This document shows, piece after piece, positions 4,851-11,587 of a DNA stretch of 25,804 nucleotides. The translations under genes were made by a program, and so were the position numbers. The notes under the pieces were generated by a model. It did not search any database, was not told where the DNA came from, and was given only the letters and a program-made list of their open reading frames with translations. Within the stretch, counting starts at the first letter, position 1. Each line of letters begins with the position of its first letter. This DNA is from JAYEJB01 sp034716415 (GTDB lineage Bacteria > Patescibacteriota > Patescibacteriia > SG8-24): NCBI GenBank assembly GCA_034716415.1, contig JAYEJB010000069.1, forward strand, positions 1 through 25,804. The letters are read 5' to 3'.

Positions 4851-5431
4851 TACGCCGATTGCGGAATGCAGTCCTTGTCCAGATGGTCGTATGTCCAGAG
4901 GTCCTGTTCAGTGAGCGCGGGCGCGGTGCGGTTGGGCAAGTAAGAGATGTAGTAGGTGGTTCCATCGACTATCTCTCCCCGCGAATTGTTGAACCGATGA
5001 TTCGTCCACGGATTCTTCATCCAAGCGTGCAACGATTGCAACTCCTCGAATACGGGGCGGTCCAGTCGGTTGAACAGCTTGATCTCTTTGAGCGTCCCCG
5101 ACGAATCACGCCAGTTCGGCACCAGTATCGCCGCATCCACCGAACGCTCGATCAGCTGGCGATAGAATTCCTGGAAGCGGTCCTCGTCGATCCTGGTCAG
5201 TAGTTCGAAGCGACCGGTATTCATGTGGGGGCAGATGAAGCCGGCTTCGACGTCCGGTATGTTCCAGAGCATCACGTGCAGGATCTGCGCCAGCCGCCGC
5301 AAATTCTCCATGGCGTTGAAGTCCGGGACCAGTCGGCCGCCGCTGTCGAAAATGAGATCGCCGATTCCAGTGCGCTTCGGTACATAGTACTTACCGAGCA
5401 CAGCGACCACCTTCATTCTTTTTACTGTCAT
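4850..5431 (-). CDS. Nucleoside 2-deoxyribosyltransferase-like protein
   Basis: This 193-residue protein resembles the nucleoside 2-deoxyribosyltransferase/DUF4406 fold, whose members cleave or sense N-glycosidic bonds of nucleotides. It has an N-terminal beta strand MKVVAVLG, a middle segment ICPHMNTGRFE, and then ERSVDAAILVPNW followed by SSGTLKEIKLF...RPVFEEL. The family's hallmark is a 'D.....P.W..S.G...E' stretch, with Asp99 and Glu116 as the likely active-site positions here. About 50 C-terminal residues beyond the usual fold end (NPWTNHRF...) are unassigned. It starts at ATG 5431 behind AGAGGT. Its substrate cannot be told, and the assignment is by motif recognition only. It is transcribed divergently from the L,D-transpeptidase operon. 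Confidence 0.6.
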   Translation of the reverse strand: MTVKRMKVVAVLGKYYVPKRTGIGDLIFDSGGRLVPDFNAMENLRRLAQILHVMLWNIPDVEAGFICPHMNTGRFELLTRIDEDRFQEFYRQLIERSVDAAILVPNWRDSSGTLKEIKLFNRLDRPVFEELQSLHAWMKNPWTNHRFNNSRGEIVDGTTYYISYLPNRTAPALTEQDLWTYDHLDKDCIPQSA

Positions 5432-5484
5432 CTCAAACCTCTTTTTGAAAGAACACGGCCATCTTATAGCTTTTCGGCGATAAT

Positions 5485-5514
5485 TTGAAGGTTACCCGCG
5501 ATTAAGGGTATGAT
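5485..5514 (+). promoter_or_regulatory. Promoter of the L,D-transpeptidase operon
   Basis: TTGAAG (5485-5490), an 18-nt spacer and TATGAT (5509-5514), giving a leader of about 14 nt before ATG 5535. A minus-strand TATAAG at 5463-5468 may serve the divergent gene; its -35 would overlap this one. Confidence 0.5.
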
Positions 5515-5534
5515 AGGACTGAATTTGGGCAAAT

Positions 5535-6956
5535 ATGGTGATTTCATCAGTCTTGGGAACAATCCTGTTGTTCGTCGTGTCGTTACTGCCGTTACCGGCC
5601 GGAGCGCAGGCCGCGATAGAGGAAGAGCCGATTAGGTTCGTCTTTTGGCTGTTGGAGACCGGTGGCGCGTTCGAGGCCGGACAGCTTGATATCACGGACG
5701 GCGAGCCGGTCGGGTCGGTCGCGGTAGCGGATTTTGATATGGACGGTTCGGACGAGCTCGTGCTCGGTACGGCGTACGGCAGTGCTCCGGTCGTGCGTGT
5801 CGCGCGGACCGACGGTTCGCTCACGACGAGCTTCAGCGCGTATGACGAAGGCGTCGACTGGGGGATAGAGGTCGCGGCTGGGGATTTCGAGGGCGACGGG
5901 CGGATGGAAATCGTGACGGCGGCCGGTCCGGGCACCAACGGACACGTGCGCGTCCTGGGTGAAGACGGCGAGGCTCGGTTTTTGGTGAACGGATTCTTCC
6001 CGTTCAGCAGTGATAACCGTCATGGACTCTTCGTCGCCATTTGTGACATCGACGGTGACGGCATCAAGGAGTTAGTGACGACGTCAGGTCCGGGGAGTGA
6101 ACCGCGACTGGCTTTGTGGGGATTGGATGGCCGCGGCTACATGGGGGAGTTCGCCCCATTCGATGAAGACAGGACCGAGGGGGTGCGTATCGCTTGCGGT
6201 GACATCGACGGTGACGGTCGCGATGAACTCGTCGTTGCGCCGGCTTATGGCGGACCGCCGACCGTGCGTGTGTTCGACGGGCGGGCATTCGTCCGGCTCG
6301 TGGAGTTCAACGCGTTCGATGAGGGATTTTCCGGCGGACTGAATCTGGACGTCTTCGACATCGACGGCAACGGTCGTGAAGAGATCATCGTCGCGCCGGC
6401 GTTCTCCGGTCCGCCCGAAGTACGCATCTTCAGAGCGGCAGGGGAGATGCTGTCGTCGTTCATGGCGTTCGACCCGGACCACGAAGGCGGTATCATCGCG
6501 CGCGGCGGACGCTTCGGGGAAGGTGGTCTACGACTCATCGCGATTATGCCGTCCGGCAACGAGGATCTCGTCCGCCCGTATCTGCCGCAGCATGTCAGCA
6601 TCGACATCTCCGAACAGCGGTTGCGCGCGTACGAGTACGGTCGTTTCGTGAATTCGTTCCTGGTCTCGACCGGGCAGGTGAAGTTCCCGACGCCGATCGG
6701 CGAATTCTCTGCGCTCGCTAAACCGCTTTACGTGCACTACACCTGGGTCTACGGCAAGGATCATCCCGAGAACTACGACCTCGGCGTCATCCCCTATAAC
6801 ATCCGGTTTTTCCCGCATATCTACATCCATTACGCGCCCTGGCACAATAACTTCGGTCAACGCATGAGTCATGGTTGCGTCAACGCGCCGCTTTGGGCGG
6901 CTAAGTGGATCTATAATTGGATCAGTGTGGGGACGCCGATAAACATTCATTGGTAA
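5535..6956 (+). CDS. Secreted FG-GAP propeller protein with L,D-transpeptidase domain
   Basis: This 473-residue exported protein begins with a signal peptide (about residues 1-26, ending AGAQA). It then has five FG-GAP/VCBS-like repeats, each with a calcium-type Asp-rich loop (DFDMDGSDE, DFEGDGRME, DIDGDGIKE, DIDGDGRDE, DIDGNGREE). These should build a beta-propeller-like domain over about residues 55-340. The C-terminal YkuD domain (about 350-473) carries the L,D-transpeptidase signature SHGCVN with Cys448 as nucleophile and an upstream HYAPWHNNFG histidine region. Such enzymes form 3-3 cross-links or anchor proteins in peptidoglycan. The propeller probably binds a wall or surface ligand; that is inference. 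The gene heads an apparent operon, since the next gene starts about 10 nt after its stop. Confidence 0.9.
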   Translation: MVISSVLGTILLFVVSLLPLPAGAQAAIEEEPIRFVFWLLETGGAFEAGQLDITDGEPVGSVAVADFDMDGSDELVLGTAYGSAPVVRVARTDGSLTTSFSAYDEGVDWGIEVAAGDFEGDGRMEIVTAAGPGTNGHVRVLGEDGEARFLVNGFFPFSSDNRHGLFVAICDIDGDGIKELVTTSGPGSEPRLALWGLDGRGYMGEFAPFDEDRTEGVRIACGDIDGDGRDELVVAPAYGGPPTVRVFDGRAFVRLVEFNAFDEGFSGGLNLDVFDIDGNGREEIIVAPAFSGPPEVRIFRAAGEMLSSFMAFDPDHEGGIIARGGRFGEGGLRLIAIMPSGNEDLVRPYLPQHVSIDISEQRLRAYEYGRFVNSFLVSTGQVKFPTPIGEFSALAKPLYVHYTWVYGKDHPENYDLGVIPYNIRFFPHIYIHYAPWHNNFGQRMSHGCVNAPLWAAKWIYNWISVGTPINIHW

Positions 6957-6966
6957 TTTGAGGAGT

Positions 6967-7320
6967 ATGGAACGAGAACAACACAAAGGAGCAGAAGCGG
7001 GAGAAGGAGCAGAAGGCGCGGAAGAGGAACGTGGCGAGGTCGTTGAGATCGACGAGCGAAACCATGAACGCGCGGAGGAGCGCGAGCGTGAGGTGTTCGA
7101 GCGCATCCGCGAGATCGTCGAGGATGTGAAGGAGAAGGTCGTGGAAGTGGTCTGGGAAGATCCCAAGAAGTTCGTCAAATACTGCCGTGAGGAAGGTCTG
7201 TCCGGCGTGTTTCAGGATGTCTGGGAGAAACTGTCGTCGTCCGGCAAGGACGTGCCGGACGAAGTGAAGTCTGAAGCGACCAAGGCATCGATCGACAGTG
7301 AGGGTGGTGAGACGGATTAG
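6967..7320 (+). CDS. Highly charged helical protein, unknown
   Basis: This unknown protein of about 117 residues is rich in Glu, Arg and Lys and is probably one long helix or coiled coil (ERAEEREREVFERIREIVED), followed by a short region VVWEDPKKFVKYCREEG. There is no signal peptide or TM segment. The ATG at 6967 sits right after GAGGAGT, an unusually tight Shine-Dalgarno; a TTG at 6958 is an alternative. Codons 6-15 are made of the purine-rich dispersed repeat found at 32-69 and in valS, so part of the N-terminus may be repeat-derived. It lies between the L,D-transpeptidase and helical-protein genes and is probably cotranscribed. Confidence 0.6.
   Translation: MEREQHKGAEAGEGAEGAEEERGEVVEIDERNHERAEEREREVFERIREIVEDVKEKVVEVVWEDPKKFVKYCREEGLSGVFQDVWEKLSSSGKDVPDEVKSEATKASIDSEGGETD
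6984..7007 (+). repeat. Purine-rich dispersed repeat, copy B
   Basis: The core GCAGAAGCGGGAGAAGG matches copy A exactly and copy C (17101-17125) with one difference. Here it is translated as GAEAGEGAEGAE near the N-terminus of a charged protein. Confidence 0.6.
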
Positions 7321-7323
7321 CCT

Positions 7324-7761
7324 ATGACATTTCGAAGAATCAGGCGGGCGAATTTCAGGAAGGCGGTCGACAGGTCGTTCCTGTCAGCCGAGGATAAGCA
7401 AGCGTTGATGAAGATGGCGCAAAAGGACGGTGTGAACCGCGCGCTTTGGAATCGTTTCAACGATTATCTCATCGCCGAGATCGTCGAGCGCGAGGCGAAA
7501 CAGCGTGATGTCACCAAGAACCTGGACAGCGAGATCGACAAGTTCACGAAAGAGTACGAGAAGGAAAAGACCGTAATCGATCTCAAACTGCGCGCCGATC
7601 TGCAGGAGCTTGGCGATACTGATCTGGAGACGCGTGAAAAGTTATGGGGCGCATATTACGAGAAGATCGGTCGTATTCAGGACAGGTTATTGGAGAAGGT
7701 CGACAAGACTTCGAAATCGTTGTTGTGGGAGGTCGTCGCGGTGATGGCGTACGAGGATTGA
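7324..7761 (+). CDS. Helical protein, paralogue of the gene at 8122
   Basis: This unknown 145-residue protein is predicted to be all alpha. It aligns along its length with the product of 8122-8550: an N-terminal LSAEDKQALMKMA..GV...W block, a conserved LD.E stretch, then VIDLKLRADL and LWGAYYEKIGRIQDRLLE. It has many Lys/Glu pairs (TKEYEKEKT) typical of coiled coils, and no signal peptide or TM segment. The ATG is 3 nt after the previous stop, indicating translational coupling. The two paralogues flank the gene at 7763. They may form a heteromeric helical bundle; that is inference. Confidence 0.75.
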   Translation: MTFRRIRRANFRKAVDRSFLSAEDKQALMKMAQKDGVNRALWNRFNDYLIAEIVEREAKQRDVTKNLDSEIDKFTKEYEKEKTVIDLKLRADLQELGDTDLETREKLWGAYYEKIGRIQDRLLEKVDKTSKSLLWEVVAVMAYED

Positions 7762-7762
7762 T

Positions 7763-8119
7763 ATGGGCAGGGAACGATACGAGACAGCGCACGAACAGGA
7801 GGAGCGGGAATCCGTTGAAGAACGTGAGGAGCACGTGGACCAGCGAGAATCTTTTGAAGACAAGAGGAAAAAGATTTCCGAGACTTTCAACGAGAAGATC
7901 GATGAATACGCGAAAAAGGAGTATGACGGCGCCGCGTCGACCATACTCGCGGCAGGAGAGATCTTCGCTGCGGGCAATCCCTGCATCATGCTCGCCGAGA
8001 CATGCATAGCGCTGGCGACCCTAGACGAGAAGGAGGCACCGACCGATGAATTGAAAGAGGTGCGCGAGAAAGCCGCCCTGTTTGCGGTCGAGAGTTCCGC
8101 AGAATCCGAGGAAGAATAA
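7763..8119 (+). CDS. Charged protein with Ala-rich hydrophobic segment, unknown
   Basis: This unknown 118-residue protein has an extremely charged N-terminal half (Glu/Arg repeats to about residue 50, likely coiled coil). A weakly hydrophobic segment of about 30 residues follows (AASTILAAGEIFAAGNPCIM and on), with two cysteines, and the tail is acidic. The hydrophobic stretch could be a membrane hairpin or a buried helix. The ATG is 1 nt after the previous stop, with GAGG about 6 nt upstream. Its position between two paralogous helical proteins suggests that the three act together. Confidence 0.7.
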   Translation: MGRERYETAHEQEERESVEEREEHVDQRESFEDKRKKISETFNEKIDEYAKKEYDGAASTILAAGEIFAAGNPCIMLAETCIALATLDEKEAPTDELKEVREKAALFAVESSAESEEE

Positions 8120-8121
8120 CC

Positions 8122-8550
8122 ATGCAGAAGGATCAGATACAATTTTTAGACCTCGTGGAAAGGGTGCCGCTCACCCCCGAAGAGAAAACCGAGTTGAAGC
8201 GTCTGGCCGGGGCGGGTGTCGACAAGGCCTCGTGGCGCAAACTGGACGACATGATCGTCGCTTCATTGAAATCAAGAAGGTTGACCTTGCGGGGGTATCG
8301 CGAGGCACTCGACGCGGAGACGCGACGCATCATGACGAAGCACGAAGACGGCGTGCGTGCGGTCGACATCAAGTTGAAAGAGGACCTTGAGCGCGCCGAT
8401 GAAGACGACGCGGAACGCGACCGTCTCTGGGCCGAATACTATAAGGAAGTCTACGGAATGCAGGAACAGCTTCTCGACGAGATGAAGCAGACATCCGCCA
8501 TACTGAAACAGAAAGCCTTCAGCCGAGTTTTGCGGGGCGGAGCGGCATGA
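8122..8550 (+). CDS. Helical protein, paralogue of the gene at 7324
   Basis: This unknown 142-residue protein matches the product of 7324-7761 in block order: LTPEEKTELKRLAGAGV..ASW, LDAETRR, AVDIKLKEDLE, then LWAEYYKEVYGMQEQLLDE. It is predicted all alpha and cytoplasmic. The ATG at 8122 is 2 nt after the preceding stop, with GAGGAAG upstream. The duplicates have diverged well beyond recent duplication while keeping gene order and spacing, which implies long-standing functional pairing. Confidence 0.75.
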   Translation: MQKDQIQFLDLVERVPLTPEEKTELKRLAGAGVDKASWRKLDDMIVASLKSRRLTLRGYREALDAETRRIMTKHEDGVRAVDIKLKEDLERADEDDAERDRLWAEYYKEVYGMQEQLLDEMKQTSAILKQKAFSRVLRGGAA

Positions 8551-8583
8551 TATCATTCAACAGACGAAACTCATCACACATAT

Positions 8584-9345
8584 ATGAAAAACATCGCACC
8601 TATCATGAAATCGATCGGACTGTTGGAGAGCGAGATCAGTACTTACATGGCGGCGCTCGAGCAGGGGCCGAGTACGGTTATCGACCTGTCGAAGAAGTCC
8701 AAGCTGTCGCGGCAGGCGACGTATACGGCGATCGACATGCTGACCGAACGCGGTCTGATGTCGAGTGTCCTGCGCGGCAAGAAGCGTTTCTACACGGCCG
8801 AACCGCCGACCAAACTTCTCGCCTACGCCAAGCGCAAGGATTCCGAACTGCATGACAAGGTCGGAGATCTCGAGAATATGTTGCCTGAATTGGAGCTCCA
8901 GGTCGGCGGGGAGCGCCCGATCGTCAAGGTATTCGAGGGTAAGGAGGGCCTGAAAGCGATCAGCCAGGAAATTCGTGCCTCGCGCGCTAAAGAGAACTAT
9001 GAGCTGACCGATCTGGATGCGATGTTCAAGGTGTTGTCCGAGGAAGATCTCAAGGAGGTGCGCGCGTCGTTGGAGCAGGCCGGGCAGAGGCGCAGGGTCA
9101 AAGCGCTGTATTCCGGCAACCCAGCCGGTTCGAAGGAGGACGAGTATCACATTTTCCTGTCCAATGCTGACGCGGGCTTCGAGGCCAATATCGGCATCTA
9201 CGGCAACAAGCTGACCCTGATGACGTTTCGGGGAAAGATGTATTCGATGCTGATCGACAGCGAGCCGCTCACTAAGGCGATGAAGGTGTTGTTCGAACAC
9301 GCGCATAACGGCGTGAAGGCGGCGAGACGGAAGTCCGGCAAGTGA
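8584..9345 (+). CDS. TrmB-family transcriptional regulator
   Basis: This 253-residue protein has an N-terminal winged helix-turn-helix typical of TrmB (about residues 8-75: IGLLESEISTYMAALEQGP, DLSKKSKLSRQATYTAIDML, then the wing RGKKRFYTAEPP). A short coiled linker (about 80-105) and a C-terminal effector region (about 110-245) beginning with the usual IVKVFEGKEGLKAI follow. TrmB proteins, best known in archaea for sugar control, are also frequent in Patescibacteria. The ATG is 33 nt after the preceding gene. It has no Shine-Dalgarno and a TATCAT box at 8551, so it may have its own promoter as well as operon transcription. As the last gene of the envelope operon it may regulate that operon; that is inference. 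Confidence 0.85.
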   Translation: MKNIAPIMKSIGLLESEISTYMAALEQGPSTVIDLSKKSKLSRQATYTAIDMLTERGLMSSVLRGKKRFYTAEPPTKLLAYAKRKDSELHDKVGDLENMLPELELQVGGERPIVKVFEGKEGLKAISQEIRASRAKENYELTDLDAMFKVLSEEDLKEVRASLEQAGQRRRVKALYSGNPAGSKEDEYHIFLSNADAGFEANIGIYGNKLTLMTFRGKMYSMLIDSEPLTKAMKVLFEHAHNGVKAARRKSGK

Positions 9346-9360
9346 TCGGATAATAAAATG

Positions 9361-9386
9361 CCCGATGCCTCGGCATCGGGTTTTCG
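9361..9386. terminator. Terminator after the TrmB gene
   Basis: CCCGATGCC (9361-9369) pairs with GGCATCGGG (9372-9380), followed by TTTTCGTT on the plus strand. In the minus direction the stem is followed by CATTTTATT, so it may also stop transcription coming from 9646. Confidence 0.85.
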
Positions 9387-9389
9387 TTC

Positions 9390-9646
9390 AGAGAAGAGAT
9401 GAGAGCCTCCCGCGAATGGGGGGCTCTCTTGCTGGTCAGCCGTTCAATGTGGCCCTGACTTCAGTCAGGCGGCTGGAACCCTCATTCTCCCCTCGCGTTT
9501 CGTAAATATATCTACGAGTCCATTTAAGCCCTCCTTTCAGGGCGGATAAAGAGCGGTTTCGTACCGCTCCGCCTCAAATGTCGAAAATCGACAGTTAGGG
9601 TGGAGCGGTTTAAGGCTGATTCCGTCAGGTTCTGCCTCGACTACGT
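9390..9646 (-). ncRNA. Putative structured RNA of unknown class
   Basis: No protein frame is convincing here, but the stretch is unusually rich in strong stems. Read on the minus strand these are TGTCGA/TCGACA, CCGCTCC/GGAGCGG enclosing it, GAGCGGT/ACCGCTC (which competes for the GGAGCGG strand), GCCCT/AGGGC, CGTA/TACG, and CAGCCG/CGGCTG with an inner CCTGAC/GTCAGG. It ends with an 11-bp hairpin (9401-9428) before a moderately T-rich stretch. A TTGACA-N17-TAGTGT promoter sits just upstream on the minus strand. I looked for hallmarks of tmRNA, RNase P RNA, SRP RNA and tRNA and found none. The orientation is inferred from the promoter and end hairpin. The remaining intergenic part, 9682-9786, holds TGTCTAGACA, a 10-bp palindrome, and the Shine-Dalgarno of the next gene. 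Confidence 0.45.
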
Positions 9647-9652
9647 CTGTTT

Positions 9653-9681
9653 ACACTAGCATAAAAATGCGTGTTTGTCAA
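9653..9681 (-). promoter_or_regulatory. Putative promoter of the structured RNA
   Basis: On the minus strand a consensus TTGACA (9676-9681), a 17-nt spacer and TAGTGT (9653-9658) preceded by TGC, an extended -10 feature. Confidence 0.5.
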
Positions 9682-9786
9682 GGGTGTCTAGACAATACTA
9701 TTGACCTTTTTAGGCATTTTCTAGCACAGTAAACGCATAGGTAACTGACAGCAGCTCTTTCAAACTGCGGTTGCCGGGAGTGAAAG

Positions 9787-10473
9787 ATGTCGGAACCGAA
9801 CGATATCGAAATACGGATCGATCGCGACGTGATACGGATCGCGCTTGAGGAAGCTATCATCAAGAAGAGACAGGGGAGTCGGTTAAATTCGGATGATGTG
9901 CGGTTGATCGCTCGCGCAATGAAATTGCTCGAACCGTTGTTCGTCAACGCGGAGCAAGGGGTGTACGCGCTCTATCCGAAGTCACGTCTGAAGAAGGCCG
10001 CCATCGTCAAGGCTATCATTCCCGTGGCGAACGCGAGAACCTGTTACGTGGATTTCGTCTCTTGTTCCGCGCCGATATCGCGCGAGAATTGGATGTCCGA
10101 CGATGCGTTCGAATACACCACGGAGCTCGGTTTCGCGCAGGTCGTGCGTCGGAGCGTCGATCCGTGGCTGGAAACAGTGCTGAAGAAGAAGTATTCGTCG
10201 GTTTTCGCGCATGGGCACGCGGACTGGAACGCCGCTGAAGATCTTTTCAGACAGGCGTTCGGCAACAGGCTTCACGTCGCCATCAACCAGACCCTCTTCT
10301 CCGGGGCGGCCTACCCGGTCGAATCCGCAGTGATACATTTCATTGCGTTCGCCCTGACTGGCAGTGACTCCCGGATCGAATCCCTGATTCCGTTGATGCG
10401 ACTACTGCCACGCGCCATCCCGCTCGGGAAGCGCCCGGACCGCGAGGACACCTGGAATGTCCTGACCAAATGA
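9787..10473 (+). CDS. Hypothetical protein, 228 residues
   Basis: I do not recognise this protein. It looks like a soluble mixed alpha/beta protein with no signal peptide. A basic-acidic N-terminal helix region (DIEIRIDRDVIRIALEEAI) precedes a middle part with Cys-Val-Asp-Phe-Val and HGHADWNAAEDLFRQAFG, and a C-terminal moderately hydrophobic helix (AVIHFIAFAL). The start at ATG 9787 is supported by GGGAG 6-7 nt upstream. It is a single-gene unit: the terminator at 10473 overlaps its stop codon. It lies directly before the RNA-ligase-like gene on the same strand but is separated from it by that terminator, so a shared role is only possible. Confidence 0.7.
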   Translation: MSEPNDIEIRIDRDVIRIALEEAIIKKRQGSRLNSDDVRLIARAMKLLEPLFVNAEQGVYALYPKSRLKKAAIVKAIIPVANARTCYVDFVSCSAPISRENWMSDDAFEYTTELGFAQVVRRSVDPWLETVLKKKYSSVFAHGHADWNAAEDLFRQAFGNRLHVAINQTLFSGAAYPVESAVIHFIAFALTGSDSRIESLIPLMRLLPRAIPLGKRPDREDTWNVLTK

Positions 10474-10502
10474 ACCGACCTGCCCCTTGGATCGGTTTTT
10501 TA
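10473..10502 (+). terminator. Terminator overlapping the stop of the 9787 gene
   Basis: AACCGA (10473-10478) pairs with TCGGTT (10492-10497), with further CC/GG pairing inside, followed by TTTTTATTT. The first stem base is the last base of the TGA stop. Confidence 0.75.
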
Positions 10503-10571
10503 TTTGACCTGGCGTCAGATTCGATTAAGATTAGGTCAGAAATTGATCTTTCAACGTATTGGAGGTGCGGA

Positions 10572-11435
10572 ATGGAAATACGTGAAGCTATCGACAGGCT
10601 TAGTGATCTCGTCAAAAGGCTTTGGAGCTCCGATGTGTTGAGTTCCGATGGATTCAGGGAATGGAGCCGAGAGAACGAGTCGTATCTGGCGGAAACGCTC
10701 GGCTACGATCAGCAAAGCGGAATGCCACCGGTCATCTCATTGATCGATGTGGTGTACCATCCGGACCTTCCGCTCGTTTTGCTGAAAGTCACCAGGGAGG
10801 CATCCGCCAGGCTCGGGGACGATCCGCGTGGCTGGACACTGCCGGTCCGGCTCTGCCGCGGCGTCATCTTCGATCGTCGGGGCAGACTCGAGGCACTGCC
10901 GTTCGAGAAGATTTTCGGCTACGGCAGTGGTCATCCGGAGACGCGAAAACCGCCCGACAGCGATTTCATCGCGACCGTCATGCAGGACGGGAGCCCCGGA
11001 ATCATCTTTCCGTATCGGTCCAAGTTCCTTTTCGCGAGGTGTGACGGATCCACGGACAATAAGTCCGCTATCAGCCAGCTAACGATGGACGTCCTTGCGG
11101 AAAGATGCCAGTGGCACAGCCGGTACCCGGATGACGTAAGTCTGATTGTCGATGTCTTCCCGAAGTCGGGTGTATGCGTCGGCGAAAGCAATGTTCCGGA
11201 TATCGTAGTCGTCGGCGTCCGCAACACCAGGACGCTGGAGGACTATGAACCGCACAGGTTCCAGAGTCTGGCGGGACATCTCGGTCTGCTGAACACCGCA
11301 ATCTGGGGAGCCCGCACGATCGACGATCTGCGTCGCTACATCCAGGACGATTCGAGCCGCCACCTGAAAGGCCTTGTCGCGAAGTTCGTTGATGGAACTC
11401 GCGTCAAGTTCGAGTGCCGTGCGTATCGGCCTTAA
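10572..11435 (+). CDS. Degenerate T4 Rnl1-like RNA ligase fold protein
   Basis: This 287-residue protein follows the block order of T4 RnlA-type RNA ligases, which join RNA ends through a lysine-AMP intermediate. CRGVIFDRRGRLEALPFEKIF (residues 95-115) matches the RG.IF...G....PF.KFF block. TVMQDGSPGIIFPY (135-148) matches motif I, and VSLIVDVFPKSG...IVVVGVRN (189-218) matches motif IIIa. KGLVAKFVDGTRVKF (266-280) matches motifs IV and V. The nucleotidyl lysine of KxDG is Met137 here, the motif IV Glu is Lys266, and the second motif V Lys is Glu281, so ligase chemistry is unlikely. It may be an RNA-binding pseudoenzyme. The start ATG 10572 has GGAGGT upstream. The alignment is by eye. Confidence 0.6.
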   Translation: MEIREAIDRLSDLVKRLWSSDVLSSDGFREWSRENESYLAETLGYDQQSGMPPVISLIDVVYHPDLPLVLLKVTREASARLGDDPRGWTLPVRLCRGVIFDRRGRLEALPFEKIFGYGSGHPETRKPPDSDFIATVMQDGSPGIIFPYRSKFLFARCDGSTDNKSAISQLTMDVLAERCQWHSRYPDDVSLIVDVFPKSGVCVGESNVPDIVVVGVRNTRTLEDYEPHRFQSLAGHLGLLNTAIWGARTIDDLRRYIQDDSSRHLKGLVAKFVDGTRVKFECRAYRP

Positions 11436-11463
11436 ACCACCTTGCTGAAAGGTGGTTTTTTTT
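11434..11463 (+). terminator. Terminator of the RNA-ligase-like gene
   Basis: AAACCACCTT (11434-11443) pairs perfectly with AAGGTGGTTT (11449-11458), loop GCTGA, followed by TTTTT. It overlaps the TAA stop. Confidence 0.92.
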
Positions 11464-11469
11464 ATCGAT

Positions 11470-11501
11470 AATGTCATCCCCGCTTTCGCGGGGATGACAT
11501 T
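11470..11501. repeat. REP-like palindrome (VIPAKAG type)
   Basis: A perfect 14-bp stem AATGTCATCCCCGC/GCGGGGATGACATT has a TTTC loop. In one frame it reads NVIPAKAGMT, the familiar spurious peptide of a dispersed intergenic palindrome found in very many bacterial genomes. It lies between a terminator and the next promoter. No transposase is nearby. Confidence 0.75.
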
Positions 11502-11514
11502 CATTTTGAGATTG

Positions 11515-11543
11515 TTGACAACCCACTCTCCAACTGCTACATT
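11515..11543 (+). promoter_or_regulatory. Promoter of the first secreted paralogue
   Basis: Consensus TTGACA (11515-11520), 17-nt spacer, TACATT (11538-11543). Nine nucleotides downstream the leader begins GGCCGTAACG (11552-11561), a string also found at the same distance from the second paralogue's promoter. Confidence 0.75.
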
Positions 11544-11587
11544 TCTCTGTCGGCCGTAACGCACGAAGAAGAAAGGTGGTCAGAAGA

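Noticed and set aside
9390..9646. tmRNA, RNase P RNA or SRP RNA
   Set aside because: No tRNA-like ends with CCA, no tag frame, none of the conserved RNase P core strings and no SRP helix 8 GGAAG/AGCAG pattern.
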